Shown here piece by piece: positions 28,321 through 37,344 of a DNA stretch of 64,000 nt; the stretch's first letter is position 1; every line of letters starts with the position of its first letter. A program made the translations under genes and the position numbers. The stretch comes from JAABRU01 sp041390465 (GTDB lineage: Bacteria > Desulfobacterota > Desulfobacteria > Desulfobacterales > Desulfococcaceae), in contig JAWKPW010000016.1 of the NCBI GenBank assembly GCA_041390465.1, positions 3,454-67,453 of the forward strand. The letters run 5' to 3'. Below the pieces are notes generated by a model. It worked only from the letters and a program-made list of their open reading frames with translations. It was not told the origin of the DNA and did no database searches.

Positions 28321-29125
28321 ATGCGGAAAAAAAAGAAAAATTTTTTGCATGGCCATTGTCTGCCCTTATCCTGTTTCTTTTTTAGCCTGTGCGGGATCTC
28401 AATCTGAAAAAAGACAGCGGGATGAAGTCCCTGTCTGATTATGCCCTGGAAACACAGAGCAAAGTGCGGCAGCGTCTGGCTGAAAATCCTGAGAGCACCG
28501 GTGGCGGAATCCTGGATGCCCTCAATAGGGTAATAGCTATGCCGGATGGTCCAGGTCGATCGGCCCGCTTCAATCTCACCGAATTCGAATACGGGAAAAA
28601 ATCAATATTATCAATGAAAATATGGAAAAGGTTCGGGGATATGATCCTGCAGACAGACATATCTTTTTCTGTCGGAGCTTACAGAGTGTCAGAACTTTCC
28701 CCGGCAGGCCGTCTGCAATGCCAGGAACTGGCCCGGAAAATCATTGAGACAGCAACTGCTCTCAAAATGCGCCATCCGAAACATGCCATACACTATCCTG
28801 CTCAAAACCGTGGGCTACACAGATGAACTTCCCATTATTGCCCGGATCTCTGGAAGGACAGTCGGACAAATCTTCAGAACCGAAACCCCGACAGGTGAGG
28901 GGGCCGGAGCCTTTGTGTGCTGTCCGCTCGTGCTGCCGCTGTCAGCGGGCATATAATGCGGAATATCTTCACAAAAAAATGCCGGTTGCGGATATCCGGT
29001 ATGGGAAAAAATTGTGGGAAACAGGAGAATTTCCCCCTGAAAAGGCAAAACCCGCCCTATACCTGCTTGGGATGAGCGTCAACGAATCTGCATTGTTTCC
29101 CCTATATTGAAGTCATGCTGTGACA
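28320..29125 (+). pseudogene. OmpA-like peptidoglycan-binding protein, frameshifted
   Basis: Starts MRKKKKNFLHGHCLPLSC with a lipoprotein-like leader and breaks almost at once. A helical middle (SLSDYALETQSKVRQRL) is readable. The C-terminal third resembles an OmpA domain: ELSPAGRLQCQELARKI, VGYTDELPI in another frame, and near the end DERQRICIVSP. At least four frame changes are needed. Intact relatives anchor outer-membrane or stator complexes to peptidoglycan. The family call is from these fragments only. Confidence 0.5.
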
Positions 29126-29157
29126 AGTTCTTTCCATGCAGATTCATTATTTTGTAC

Positions 29158-29256
29158 AATGCGAATTAAAGTCAAATCTTGCACAAATCCTGTGTGAACA
29201 CTTATATAACTGTCTGATTTTGTTAATTCTGAAGTTTTTAACTTTTAATTCGCATT
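29158..29256. mobile_element. Miniature inverted-repeat element (AATGCGAATTAAA ends)
   Basis: AATGCGAATTAAA at 29158 and its exact complement TTTAATTCGCATT at 29244 enclose about 73 AT-rich bases. It lies directly upstream of the yfiR operon and may contribute promoter sequence. A related end may be present at 47886 (GAATTCGCATTA). Confidence 0.6.
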
Positions 29257-29295
29257 CTTAAACCATTTTTTTTGCTTTTTTGACTGAAAAAAACA

Positions 29296-29877
29296 ATGAT
29301 CGCATTCAAATGCCGTTCCTGTGTGCCCCAAAGCCTTTTTCCCCTGCTGTTCTGGGTGCCGATTTTTCTGCTGAGCATTTTCCCGCACAGTGAAAGCACA
29401 GCCTCAGAATATCAGCAAAAGGCTGAATTTATCTGCGATTTTGCCAAATTTGTGCGATGGCCCCAGGATGAGAACAGGGACAGTCCCCTGCGGATCTGCA
29501 TTTTGGGAAAAAACCCTTTCGGGAATGCACTCAGGAGTCTGGAAAACAGAAGTGTCCGGGGCAGACCGGTTTCTTTCCGCCTATGCCCGGATGAACAGGG
29601 GGCGGACGACTGCCATATTGTGTTTGTGAGTGCCTTGGAAAAAGAGCGTCTGGTCTCTGTTCTTTCCCGGTTCCGCTCACGGCCTGTGCTCACCGTGGGA
29701 GAATTCCCCGGATTTGCTGCCGAGGGGGGCATTATCAGCCTGATTCGCACCGGAGATCAGATTCGTTTTGAAATCAATACAGAGGCAGCGCGTCGCTCCG
29801 GTCTGCAGATCAGTTCACATCTCCTCAAACTTGCCCGTATTGTCACAGCACCGTCTGAAAGGAACAATCCGCAATGA
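29296..29877 (+). CDS. YfiR family periplasmic protein
   Basis: 193 residues: an N-terminal signal or anchor (about residues 12-33), then the YfiR (DUF4154) domain, starting YQQKAEFICDFAKFVRWP, with RICILGKNPFG, HIVFVSALEK and the conserved ending GGIISLIRTGDQIRFEIN. In Pseudomonas, YfiR restrains the membrane diguanylate cyclase YfiN from the periplasm. Here the downstream partner is not a cyclase but a membrane REC/HPt protein. It is first gene of a four-gene operon; its TGA overlaps the next ATG by four bases. Confidence 0.88.
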   Translation: MIAFKCRSCVPQSLFPLLFWVPIFLLSIFPHSESTASEYQQKAEFICDFAKFVRWPQDENRDSPLRICILGKNPFGNALRSLENRSVRGRPVSFRLCPDEQGADDCHIVFVSALEKERLVSVLSRFRSRPVLTVGEFPGFAAEGGIISLIRTGDQIRFEINTEAARRSGLQISSHLLKLARIVTAPSERNNPQ

Positions 29878-31325
29878 AAAAAAACTTTGACCGTCTGCCA
29901 ATCCGAAAAAAACTGATCTGGCTGATGTTCATGAATGCCGGTCTGCTGACCGGTCTGATGTTCTTGTTCCTGCTTGCTGACAAGACCGGATATTTCCGCG
30001 AAAACCTGTTCGGAGAATTTTTTGCGATTTTCCTTCTTTCCTGTTCAGTCTCCCTGTTTTTGTTCCTGTGTTTTGACAAAATCATCATAAAACCTGTTCT
30101 TGAACTCGCGAAAATGATGAAGCAGGTCTCAGAACAAAAAAATTCTTCTGTGACAGCAAAGCAAACCGCAGGGGATGAAATCAGGATTCTGTCTGAGAGA
30201 TTCAATGAAATGCTCTCGCAGATAAAAACCAGGGACAGGGAACTGGAAATGTGCAGAAATCATCTGGAAGAAATGGTGAACCGCAGAACAGCGGAACTGG
30301 AAAAATCAATGACTGAACTGAAAGCTGCCAAAGAAGCCGCGGAAAAAGCTGATATTGCCAAATCCCGTTTTCTGAACAGTGAATCTGTATCTCCTTTTCC
30401 TTCTGAAGAACCTCAGGACAGCCTGTTTCCAAAGAAAAATGAGTCTGCCAAAGAGATTTCCTGCAAATATGAGCGCCCATCCCTCCGGGTTCTTCTGGTG
30501 GAGGACAATCCGGTCAGCCAGTTTGTGGGACAGAAAATTCTCGAACATCTGAGATGCAGTGTGGATACAGCATCTGACGGTTTGCAGGCCATGGAAATGT
30601 TTTCCCGCGCAGGATATGACATTGTTTTCATGGACTGTCAGATGCCGAAAATGGACGGATACACGGCTGCGCAGGAGATCCGGAAATATGAAAGTCAGAT
30701 ATCTCCCCCTCACCGCACTCCGATAATCGCACTCACAGCCCATGCCCTGGAAGAGGATCAGATGCAGTGCCTGGCAGCCGGAATGGATGATTTCATCACC
30801 AAGCCTTTTCTGCCGGAGCAACTGGAGTCTGCCCTGAAAAAATGGGGCCCCTGTGAAAAAAGGGAATCCGGCACAATTCCGGAGGCAGATGAGCGGAAAA
30901 ATCCGGATGCTCTTTCCGCGGAACATGCCGTATTGTCAGCAGACAAAGAAACTGCTCCTTCTGTGGACATGGCGGTTCTGGACAATATCCGATCTCTTCA
31001 AAGGGAGGGAATGCCTGACATACTGGAAAAAGTGATCTCCCATTATTTGGATCATACCCCCAAGCTCCTTGAGGAACTGAAAAAAGCCGTGCAGGAAGAC
31101 AATGGAAAAACCATCAGTGAAATCGCGCACAGCATGAAATCCGCCAGCGGCAACGTGGGAGCCATGCCCCTTTTTGAACTGTGCCGAAAAATGGAAAATA
31201 TCGGCATTGGCCGTGCACCTGCGGGAAGTTCGGACACAGCAGCCGGGGTCTTCACCGAAATCCGCAGCGAATATGAGAAAGTCAGAATTTTTCTGCAAAA
31301 AAAGATGGAAAAACAGAATGAATGA
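29874..31325 (+). CDS. Membrane HAMP - receiver - HPt protein lacking a kinase core
   Basis: 483 residues. Two membrane helices (about 13-35 and 50-67) are separated by only some 15 residues, so there is no periplasmic sensor domain. A HAMP linker (68-120) and coiled coil (125-165) follow. At AKSRFL (residue 163), exactly where related hybrid kinases continue into the H-box, the sequence jumps to a 35-residue linker and then a receiver (203-325, Asp in IVFMDCQMPKMDG at 254, Lys in ITKPF at 310). A C-terminal HPt has its His in IAHSMKSASGNVG at 419. HisKA and HATPase domains are absent, so it cannot autophosphorylate; it may act as a phosphorelay node for another kinase. The gene has intact frames and overlaps at both ends, so the loss is not a sequencing artefact in the usual sense. 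Confidence 0.9.
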   Translation: MKKNFDRLPIRKKLIWLMFMNAGLLTGLMFLFLLADKTGYFRENLFGEFFAIFLLSCSVSLFLFLCFDKIIIKPVLELAKMMKQVSEQKNSSVTAKQTAGDEIRILSERFNEMLSQIKTRDRELEMCRNHLEEMVNRRTAELEKSMTELKAAKEAAEKADIAKSRFLNSESVSPFPSEEPQDSLFPKKNESAKEISCKYERPSLRVLLVEDNPVSQFVGQKILEHLRCSVDTASDGLQAMEMFSRAGYDIVFMDCQMPKMDGYTAAQEIRKYESQISPPHRTPIIALTAHALEEDQMQCLAAGMDDFITKPFLPEQLESALKKWGPCEKRESGTIPEADERKNPDALSAEHAVLSADKETAPSVDMAVLDNIRSLQREGMPDILEKVISHYLDHTPKLLEELKKAVQEDNGKTISEIAHSMKSASGNVGAMPLFELCRKMENIGIGRAPAGSSDTAAGVFTEIRSEYEKVRIFLQKKMEKQNE

Positions 31326-33921
31326 AATGAAAAAAAAACCGCTGATTCTGGTCGCTGATGATGATTTCACCGTAAGGCTGCTGGCAAGCGAGGCTCTGCA
31401 GCAGGCAGGTTTTGAGGTGCGGGAGGCGGAAAACGGGGAGGAAGCCCTGGAAATTTTTGAACAGGACCGTCCGGAAATTGTTCTGCTGGATGTGAAAATG
31501 CCGAAAATGGACGGCTTCGCGGCATGCAGAAAACTCAGGGAAAGGCCGGACGGGGCCAATGTTCCGATCCTGATGATCACAGGTATTGATGATCTGGATT
31601 CCATTCAGATGGCCTATGATATGGGCGCAACAGATTTCATGAACAAACCCGTCAACTGGCTGATCCTCACCCAGCGGGTGCGCTATATGCTCCGGGCCAG
31701 CCGGAATGTGGAAAGACTCAGAAAAAGTGAGGCCGGGCTTGCTGCCGCGCAAAAGATTGCACGCATGGGAAACTGGGAACTGAACCTGCCGGAAAACACG
31801 TTCCGCTGCTCAGGGGAAATCTGCCGGGTATACGGTTATGATGCCCCGGATGGCATTCAATCCTGTGAAGATCTTTGCAGAACGGTTCATGAGGAGGAGC
31901 GGGAAGAGGTGGAAAAACTCTTTGAACAGGCAAAAAACCGGGGGATTCCCTTTCGGACGGATCACCGGATTGTCCTGCCGGACAAAAAGCTCCGTTATGT
32001 GCAGCATCAGGCAAAACCTGTTGCCGATGACAAGGGAAGACTCCGGCAGGTTATCGGAACGGTTCAGGACATTACCGAAAGAAAGCTGGCGGAATCTTTG
32101 GAGGCAGATCGGAATCAGGTTCTGGAAATGATCATCCGCAATGAACGTTTAAAGGACATTCTGGAACACCTGATCCGGATCATGGAAAAACAGAATGCGG
32201 ATATTCTGTGCGTCTTCACATTCCTGCGGGACAGCCGGCTTTTTCTGCAGGCAGCCTCCGCGTCCCTGCCCCCTTTTCTGGAGGAAATCGATGGTCAGGC
32301 AGTGGGTTCCGGTTCCGGCAGTTGCGCAGCCATGGCAGCCTATACCGGGCACAGGATTGCCGTGGATGACATTACGCAAAGCAGTCTGTGGAAAGGCAGA
32401 CGGGAAAAGGCACTGGAGCACGGCATCCGGGCCTGCTGTTCCCTGCCTTTCATTTCCGGCAAAGGTCAGATACTGGGGACAGTATCCGTATTTTACCGGG
32501 AAATCCGAAAGGCTGATGAAAGTCATTTCAGTTTTCTGGATGCCATCTCCAAACTCGCGGCCATTGCGGTTGAAAAGAGCCGCCTTTCAGAGCAGTTGGA
32601 ACATCAGTCCCGGCATGATGTGCTCACCGGTCTTGCCAATCGGGCAGCGCTGGCAGAGTATCTGGACAGCGCGATTGGCCGCCTGAACGGGTCTGAGGAA
32701 AAAATTGCAATCTTCTTCATCGATCTGGATCGATTCAAATATATCAATGATTCCCTGGGACATCTCATCGGAGACCGCATTCTTGTGGATGTCACCCGGC
32801 GTCTGAGGGAATGTGTGGGAGAAAAGGGGAAGCTTGGGCGCACAGGCGGGGATGAATTCATGTACATCACAGATATTTTCCGTGATTTCGTTGAAATTGA
32901 GGCACTTGCAGCCAAAATCCCGGTGATGTTCTCCCATCCTTTTTCCCACAAAGAGCGGCAACTGTACATCAGCGCGAGCATGGGGATCAGTATCTGTCCG
33001 AATGACGGAACCGATGCGGTGACCCTGCAGAAAAACGCGGATACAGCCATGTTTTACGCGAAAAACGAAGGCGGAAACCGTTTCCGCTTTTTCTCAGCGG
33101 AAATGAATGCGGCCGCGATTGAGCGTCTGGAAATTGAGAATGAGCTGCGCAAAGCTGTGGACGCGGGAAATTTTGAACTGCATTACCAGCCCAAATATGA
33201 TCTGGAATTTGACGTTCTGCAGGGGTTTGAGGCTCTGCTGCGCTGGAATCATCCGGTTCTGGGCCGTGTGCCGCCCTTCAAATTCATTCCCATTGCCGAG
33301 GAAAGCGAGCTGATCATTCCCATTGGAACCTGGGTGCTGCATGAGGCCTGCCGCCAGAATGCGGAATGGGAAGAAAAAGGCTACGGCAAACTGAAAATTG
33401 CGGTCAATGTTTCCATGGTTCAGTTTTTTCAGGAAGATTTTGTGGAGATTGTCAAAAATGCGCTTGAGAAGCACAATCTGCCGCCGCACCGGCTGGAACT
33501 GGAGCTCACGGAAAGCATGGTGACAAAGGACATGAAGCTGCTCATCCGGCGTCTTGCGGAACTGCAGGCATTGGGGGTTATCACCAGCATTGATGACTTT
33601 GGAACCGGTTATTCTTCCATGTCCTATCTGGATCAGCTTCCCATCCATTACCTGAAGATTGATCAGGCTTTTGTCCGCAAGCTGGGCGCAGATGAGGAAA
33701 CGGACATACGGACCCGCACCATGATCCGATCCATGATCAAACTGGGCCATGATCTGCATCTCGCGGTTGTGGCCGAAGGCATAGAAAGCCTCCATCATCT
33801 GGATTATCTCAGGGGGCTGGGCTGTGATATTGGTCAGGGATATTTCTTCAGCGTTCCCCTGGCAGCAAAGGAAGTGGAGGAAAAAATTCTGCGCAAAACC
33901 GCACAGGAAGATTTTTTATGA
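31318..33921 (+). CDS. Response regulator with PAS, GAF, GGDEF and EAL domains
   Basis: 867 residues. A receiver (5-125, Asp in IVLLDVKMPKMDG) is followed by PAS (about 140-260), GAF (about 285-440), GGDEF (about 450-610) and EAL (about 620-860). The cyclase signature is intact (RTGGDEF), but the RxxD inhibitory site before it is not evident. The phosphodiesterase set is complete: FEALLRW, ELELTES, IDDFGTGYSS, KIDQAFV and AEGIES. It can therefore be expected to hydrolyse cyclic di-GMP and perhaps also make it, under control of receiver phosphorylation by the upstream HPt or another kinase. Start at 31318 (MNEMKKK) overlaps the preceding gene by eight bases; 31327 is an alternative. It is the output protein of the operon. 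Confidence 0.93.
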   Translation: MNEMKKKPLILVADDDFTVRLLASEALQQAGFEVREAENGEEALEIFEQDRPEIVLLDVKMPKMDGFAACRKLRERPDGANVPILMITGIDDLDSIQMAYDMGATDFMNKPVNWLILTQRVRYMLRASRNVERLRKSEAGLAAAQKIARMGNWELNLPENTFRCSGEICRVYGYDAPDGIQSCEDLCRTVHEEEREEVEKLFEQAKNRGIPFRTDHRIVLPDKKLRYVQHQAKPVADDKGRLRQVIGTVQDITERKLAESLEADRNQVLEMIIRNERLKDILEHLIRIMEKQNADILCVFTFLRDSRLFLQAASASLPPFLEEIDGQAVGSGSGSCAAMAAYTGHRIAVDDITQSSLWKGRREKALEHGIRACCSLPFISGKGQILGTVSVFYREIRKADESHFSFLDAISKLAAIAVEKSRLSEQLEHQSRHDVLTGLANRAALAEYLDSAIGRLNGSEEKIAIFFIDLDRFKYINDSLGHLIGDRILVDVTRRLRECVGEKGKLGRTGGDEFMYITDIFRDFVEIEALAAKIPVMFSHPFSHKERQLYISASMGISICPNDGTDAVTLQKNADTAMFYAKNEGGNRFRFFSAEMNAAAIERLEIENELRKAVDAGNFELHYQPKYDLEFDVLQGFEALLRWNHPVLGRVPPFKFIPIAEESELIIPIGTWVLHEACRQNAEWEEKGYGKLKIAVNVSMVQFFQEDFVEIVKNALEKHNLPPHRLELELTESMVTKDMKLLIRRLAELQALGVITSIDDFGTGYSSMSYLDQLPIHYLKIDQAFVRKLGADEETDIRTRTMIRSMIKLGHDLHLAVVAEGIESLHHLDYLRGLGCDIGQGYFFSVPLAAKEVEEKILRKTAQEDFL

Positions 33922-34943
33922 GACATTGTTTATCGTTGCTGCTGTGTTTGTTTCCCATCATTATGCTGATTGGATGCACCGGACATGGCAGACATCTGTT
34001 TATGAAATCCTTAAGGGAAAAGCCAATGATTGACAAATCTGACTACAGAATTTTCAGCAGGGAGGGAACTGCCGCGGATCTGGCGGATATAGTCACAGCG
34101 TCTGAAAATGCGGATGTGATCTTCATCGGAGAAAGCCACGGCGATCCGGCAGCACATTTTCTGGAGGAGGAGATTTTCAGAAAAATCTGTTTCAATTCCC
34201 GAAAACAGAAAAAAGTCAGACCCTTTTTCCTTTCCCTGGAGATGTTTGAACGGGATGTGCAGGCCGTGGTGGACGAATATCTGGCGGATCTCATCACGGA
34301 AAAACATTTTCTCGATTCTGCCCGGCCCTGGCACAATTACCGGCAGGATTACCGTCCCCTTGTGGAATTCGCAAAGGAAAACCGTATCCCGGTGATTGCG
34401 GCCAATGCTCCGGGACGTTATGTCAACCGGGTTTCCCGCCTCGGGCCTGCGGCTTTGAATGATCTGCCGTGCTCAGCGAAAAACTGGCTTCCCCCCCTGC
34501 CCTATGCTGCGGCGTCTCCGGCATACCGGGAAAAATTCAGAAAATTCTGGGAGGAAAATGAAAAAAAACGGGCAGAAATGAAGGAAAAAGGGCATAACAT
34601 GCCCCAGGGACACGCAGTAAGCCCCAAAGAACAGTTTCAGTTTGAACATCTTCTGGCTGCGCAGTCCCTGTGGGATGCGTCCATGGCCCATGCCATTTCT
34701 CTGCGCGCAAAGAAAAATCCCGGTGCGCAGATTCTTCAGATCAACGGTCAGTTCCACAGCGCGCAGGGGCTGGGGATTCCCGAACATCTGCATGCTTACT
34801 GTCCGGATCTGCGAATTTTGACCATCACCATTGTGCCGGTGAAGGGTTTTCCGAATTTTCAGGCCGAAGTCAGCGATGCCGGAGATTTTGTCATCCTCAC
34901 GGACCCGAAACTGATCCGCACAGTTATGGGAATGGGAGCCTGA
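33918..34943 (+). CDS. ChaN family lipoprotein
   Basis: 341 residues with a lipoprotein signal (lipobox LIGC at residues 17-20) and a ChaN/DUF399 domain. DVIFIGESHGDPAAH carries the conserved Glu and His; LEMFERDVQAVVDEY, RPWHNYRQDY and QINGQFHSAQGLG are the other family motifs. ChaN-type proteins bind haem or iron at the outer membrane. It is the last gene of the operon, overlapping the GGDEF/EAL gene by four bases (ATGA), which suggests that iron or haem status is linked to cyclic di-GMP signalling. That link is inferred from gene order only. Confidence 0.9.
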   Translation: MRHCLSLLLCLFPIIMLIGCTGHGRHLFMKSLREKPMIDKSDYRIFSREGTAADLADIVTASENADVIFIGESHGDPAAHFLEEEIFRKICFNSRKQKKVRPFFLSLEMFERDVQAVVDEYLADLITEKHFLDSARPWHNYRQDYRPLVEFAKENRIPVIAANAPGRYVNRVSRLGPAALNDLPCSAKNWLPPLPYAAASPAYREKFRKFWEENEKKRAEMKEKGHNMPQGHAVSPKEQFQFEHLLAAQSLWDASMAHAISLRAKKNPGAQILQINGQFHSAQGLGIPEHLHAYCPDLRILTITIVPVKGFPNFQAEVSDAGDFVILTDPKLIRTVMGMGA

Positions 34944-34968
34944 CTTCCTTTCATGAAAAACAGGCTCC
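34935..34968. terminator. Bidirectional hairpin between convergent chaN-type and MCP genes
   Basis: A GGAGCCTG / CAGGCTCC stem spans the chaN-type stop codon. The loop is AT-rich and there is no strong T-run. Its position between converging genes favours a shared terminator. Confidence 0.4.
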
Positions 34969-34984
34969 GGCTGCTGCAATTCTT

Positions 34985-36745
34985 TCACAGCCTTTTCCTT
35001 CCGCTGATCAGAAAGGCAAGTCCGCCCAGCAGTTCCCGCATATGCTCTGTCTGAAATTTCATTTCTTCGGAGCTGGAGGAAAATTCTTCCGCATTGGCCG
35101 CATTCTGCTGGGTAATTTTCTCAATTTCTGAAACAGCCCTGCGTATCTGCGCGATTCCTTCTGCCTGCTCTTCGGCTGAGGCAGACACTTCTTCCATAAT
35201 CTGAATGATTTTCCGGGAAATATCAGAATTTTTCCGCATGGCTTCCTGCACCTGCCGGTTGCTCTGATGGGCCTGGGCAATCTGCGTTTTTGTTTTTTGA
35301 ATCAGTTCCTCACTGTTTCCGGCCGCTTCCGCGGAACGCATGGCCAGGTTTCTGACCTCATTTGCCACAACTGCAAATCCGGCTCCGGTTTCCCCGGCTC
35401 TGGCCGCCTCCACAGAAGCATTCAAAGCCAGCAGGTTTGTCTGAAATGCGATTTCATTGATGGTCTTGATGATTCTGACATTTTCCTCGCCGGTGCTCAC
35501 CGTGTTTTCCAGCACTGCTGTCAACTCTGCCATGCCCTGTTCCACCATTTTCAGACTGGGGGACAGGTCTTTGTGTATCATACGGTTCCCGTCCGAGGAA
35601 CGGTCTGCGCTCTGCCGGGTCATGGCAGAGATTTCCTCCAGGGATGCAGAGGTCTCCTCGGTGGACGCGGCCTGTTCCGAAGTTCCCCGGGCCAGGGTTG
35701 TGCTGGCTGAGGCAATCTCATCTGTGGCAGAACGGATCTGCTCTGCCCTCTGCTCCATTTCTCCGATTATCCTGTTTATGGGCCGGGTCAGTCTGCGGGA
35801 AAAAATGAACAGAGCGGCCACAGTCAGCAGCAGGGAGACAATGCCCACATTGAGAATGATACTGCGCATGGTGGAAACCGGTTTCAGAAACTCTTTTTCG
35901 TCCTGCGTAATCACCACACTCCACTTTGTCAGGGGGACCGGAGCATATCCTGCGACCTTGCTGACACCTTTGAAGGTATAAAATTCTGCTCCGGTTTTTC
36001 CGGCCATGATGGATTTGGCAATGCCTTCCATTCCTTTCAACTGATTCACGTTGGCAGAAAAGACCAGGCTTTTGTCTGGATGATCAATGCAGAGCCCGGT
36101 TCTGTCCAGCACATATCCGTAACCGGTGGTGCCGATTTTCATGGTGACAATGCGGTCTGTGAGAAAATGAATCTTCAGCGTGCTTCCAAGCACCCCCACA
36201 ATGGTTCCGGCATCAGAATACACAGGAAGAGCAATGACAAGTCTGGGTTCATTGCTCGTTCTGGATATGACGATTTCCGGCACAGCTTTTTTTCCGCTGA
36301 GAGCCTTCCGGAAATAATCACGATCCGCGATGCGGATTCCTTTTGCCTTTCCCCCGATGCCGTCAGAGAAAATGACACCATTGGAATCTGCCGCAAAGAT
36401 TTGTTCATAAAATTCGGAATTACTGTTCATAAACTTTTGGAGCTTGTAATCCAGTCTTGAAATTTCGGCAGAAGCTGCATCAATTCCCAGCTCATGCACC
36501 TTTGCCGTGACTTCCATGGTGGTGTTTCCTGTGGATATTTCCGATACCAGTTTGATTTCCTGATCCATGACAATCTGAATCATGGCAGCCATATCCTCTG
36601 CAATCCGGATGGCCGTATTTTCAGAAGATTCTTTCAGAGAATCTGAAACACGGGTCAGAGAGAAATACATCACAGCCAGCAGGGGCAGCAGAACAATGGT
36701 GACCCCGCCGGAAATCAGTTTGAATGTAAGTGACATTTTTTTCAT
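34985..36745 (-). CDS. Methyl-accepting chemotaxis protein (double-Cache type)
   Basis: About 586 residues. TM1 lies near residues 8-30, followed by a large periplasmic sensor of about 250 residues resembling dCache_1 (DRDYFRKALSGKKAVPE, SRTSNEPRLVIALPVY, GYGYVLDRTGLCIDHPD), TM2 (SIILNVGIVSLLLTVAALF), HAMP, and an MCP signalling domain with the hairpin tip EIAFQTNLLALNASVEAARA. It senses a small ligand and signals through CheA/CheW. The frame is open upstream to 36886, but that part is translated palindromic repeat; the start at 36745 is preferred because AAGGAA precedes it, with 36766 as an alternative. Confidence 0.92.
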   Translation of the reverse strand: MKKMSLTFKLISGGVTIVLLPLLAVMYFSLTRVSDSLKESSENTAIRIAEDMAAMIQIVMDQEIKLVSEISTGNTTMEVTAKVHELGIDAASAEISRLDYKLQKFMNSNSEFYEQIFAADSNGVIFSDGIGGKAKGIRIADRDYFRKALSGKKAVPEIVISRTSNEPRLVIALPVYSDAGTIVGVLGSTLKIHFLTDRIVTMKIGTTGYGYVLDRTGLCIDHPDKSLVFSANVNQLKGMEGIAKSIMAGKTGAEFYTFKGVSKVAGYAPVPLTKWSVVITQDEKEFLKPVSTMRSIILNVGIVSLLLTVAALFIFSRRLTRPINRIIGEMEQRAEQIRSATDEIASASTTLARGTSEQAASTEETSASLEEISAMTRQSADRSSDGNRMIHKDLSPSLKMVEQGMAELTAVLENTVSTGEENVRIIKTINEIAFQTNLLALNASVEAARAGETGAGFAVVANEVRNLAMRSAEAAGNSEELIQKTKTQIAQAHQSNRQVQEAMRKNSDISRKIIQIMEEVSASAEEQAEGIAQIRRAVSEIEKITQQNAANAEEFSSSSEEMKFQTEHMRELLGGLAFLISGRKRL

Positions 36746-37344
36746 TTTCTTTTTGCTTTCCTTCATTTCCTTAATTTTCGGCAGATTTTCGCTGCCGTCC
36801 AATTCAGTTTTCGGCAATTCCCCTCTTGAGAGGGCTCCGGTGTGTGCGGTTCCGGCAGGATTTGGCAACTTTTCAAAACTTGTCAAATCTTCATTCCCCC
36901 AGCCGGTTCTGAAATGTCAACAGAACTTGGTGTCTTCGCGGCCCTGCTTTTCTGTTCTGCCGCAAAGGCACAAGAAAAAAGCTTCGGACTGATATTTTCA
37001 CACAGTTCTGCAGGTTCTGTCAAAGCAAATCATGAATGACTGTCTCCCCGCATATTTTCTCAGATTATTTTTTCATATTTTTTTCAGCAGGTTTTATAAA
37101 CATGAAATTTCAGGACAGGCAAGTCGGTTGACATTCGGGGCAGTCTGATGTAGAGAAAAATCCGGTTCATGCAGTTTTTGGGGAAACCTTTGTCTGAAAG
37201 AAAACTGAGGGTTTCACAATATTTTTTCTTAAAACATTGTGAAAAGCATCCGGCAGGTATACAGTGCGCATGCGGATTGTCCGTATCCACTTTTTTTAAC
37301 AATTTTTTTGATTTTTTATAAAAAAACACACAGGAGGCACAAAA
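36746..37344. other. Spacer between MCP and crotonase gene
   Basis: This holds one copy of the GATTTG(A/G)CAAC...CAAATC palindrome (36859-36889) followed by a conserved flank (TTCTGAAATGTCAACAGAAC) also seen at 57.4 kb. The remainder, to the crotonase ribosome site, is AT-rich and without a recognisable gene. Confidence 0.5.
36859..36889. repeat. GATTTGACAAC-type palindrome, copy
   Basis: A near-perfect inverted repeat (GATTTGGCAACTTTT / AAAACTTGTCAAATC). It lies at the 5' side of the MCP gene and is read through in the open frame upstream of the true start. Confidence 0.8.

Noticed and set aside
36767..36886. N-terminal extension of the MCP
   Set aside because: The extra codons are translated palindrome and spacer; the membrane helix should be close to the start, and a ribosome site precedes 36745.
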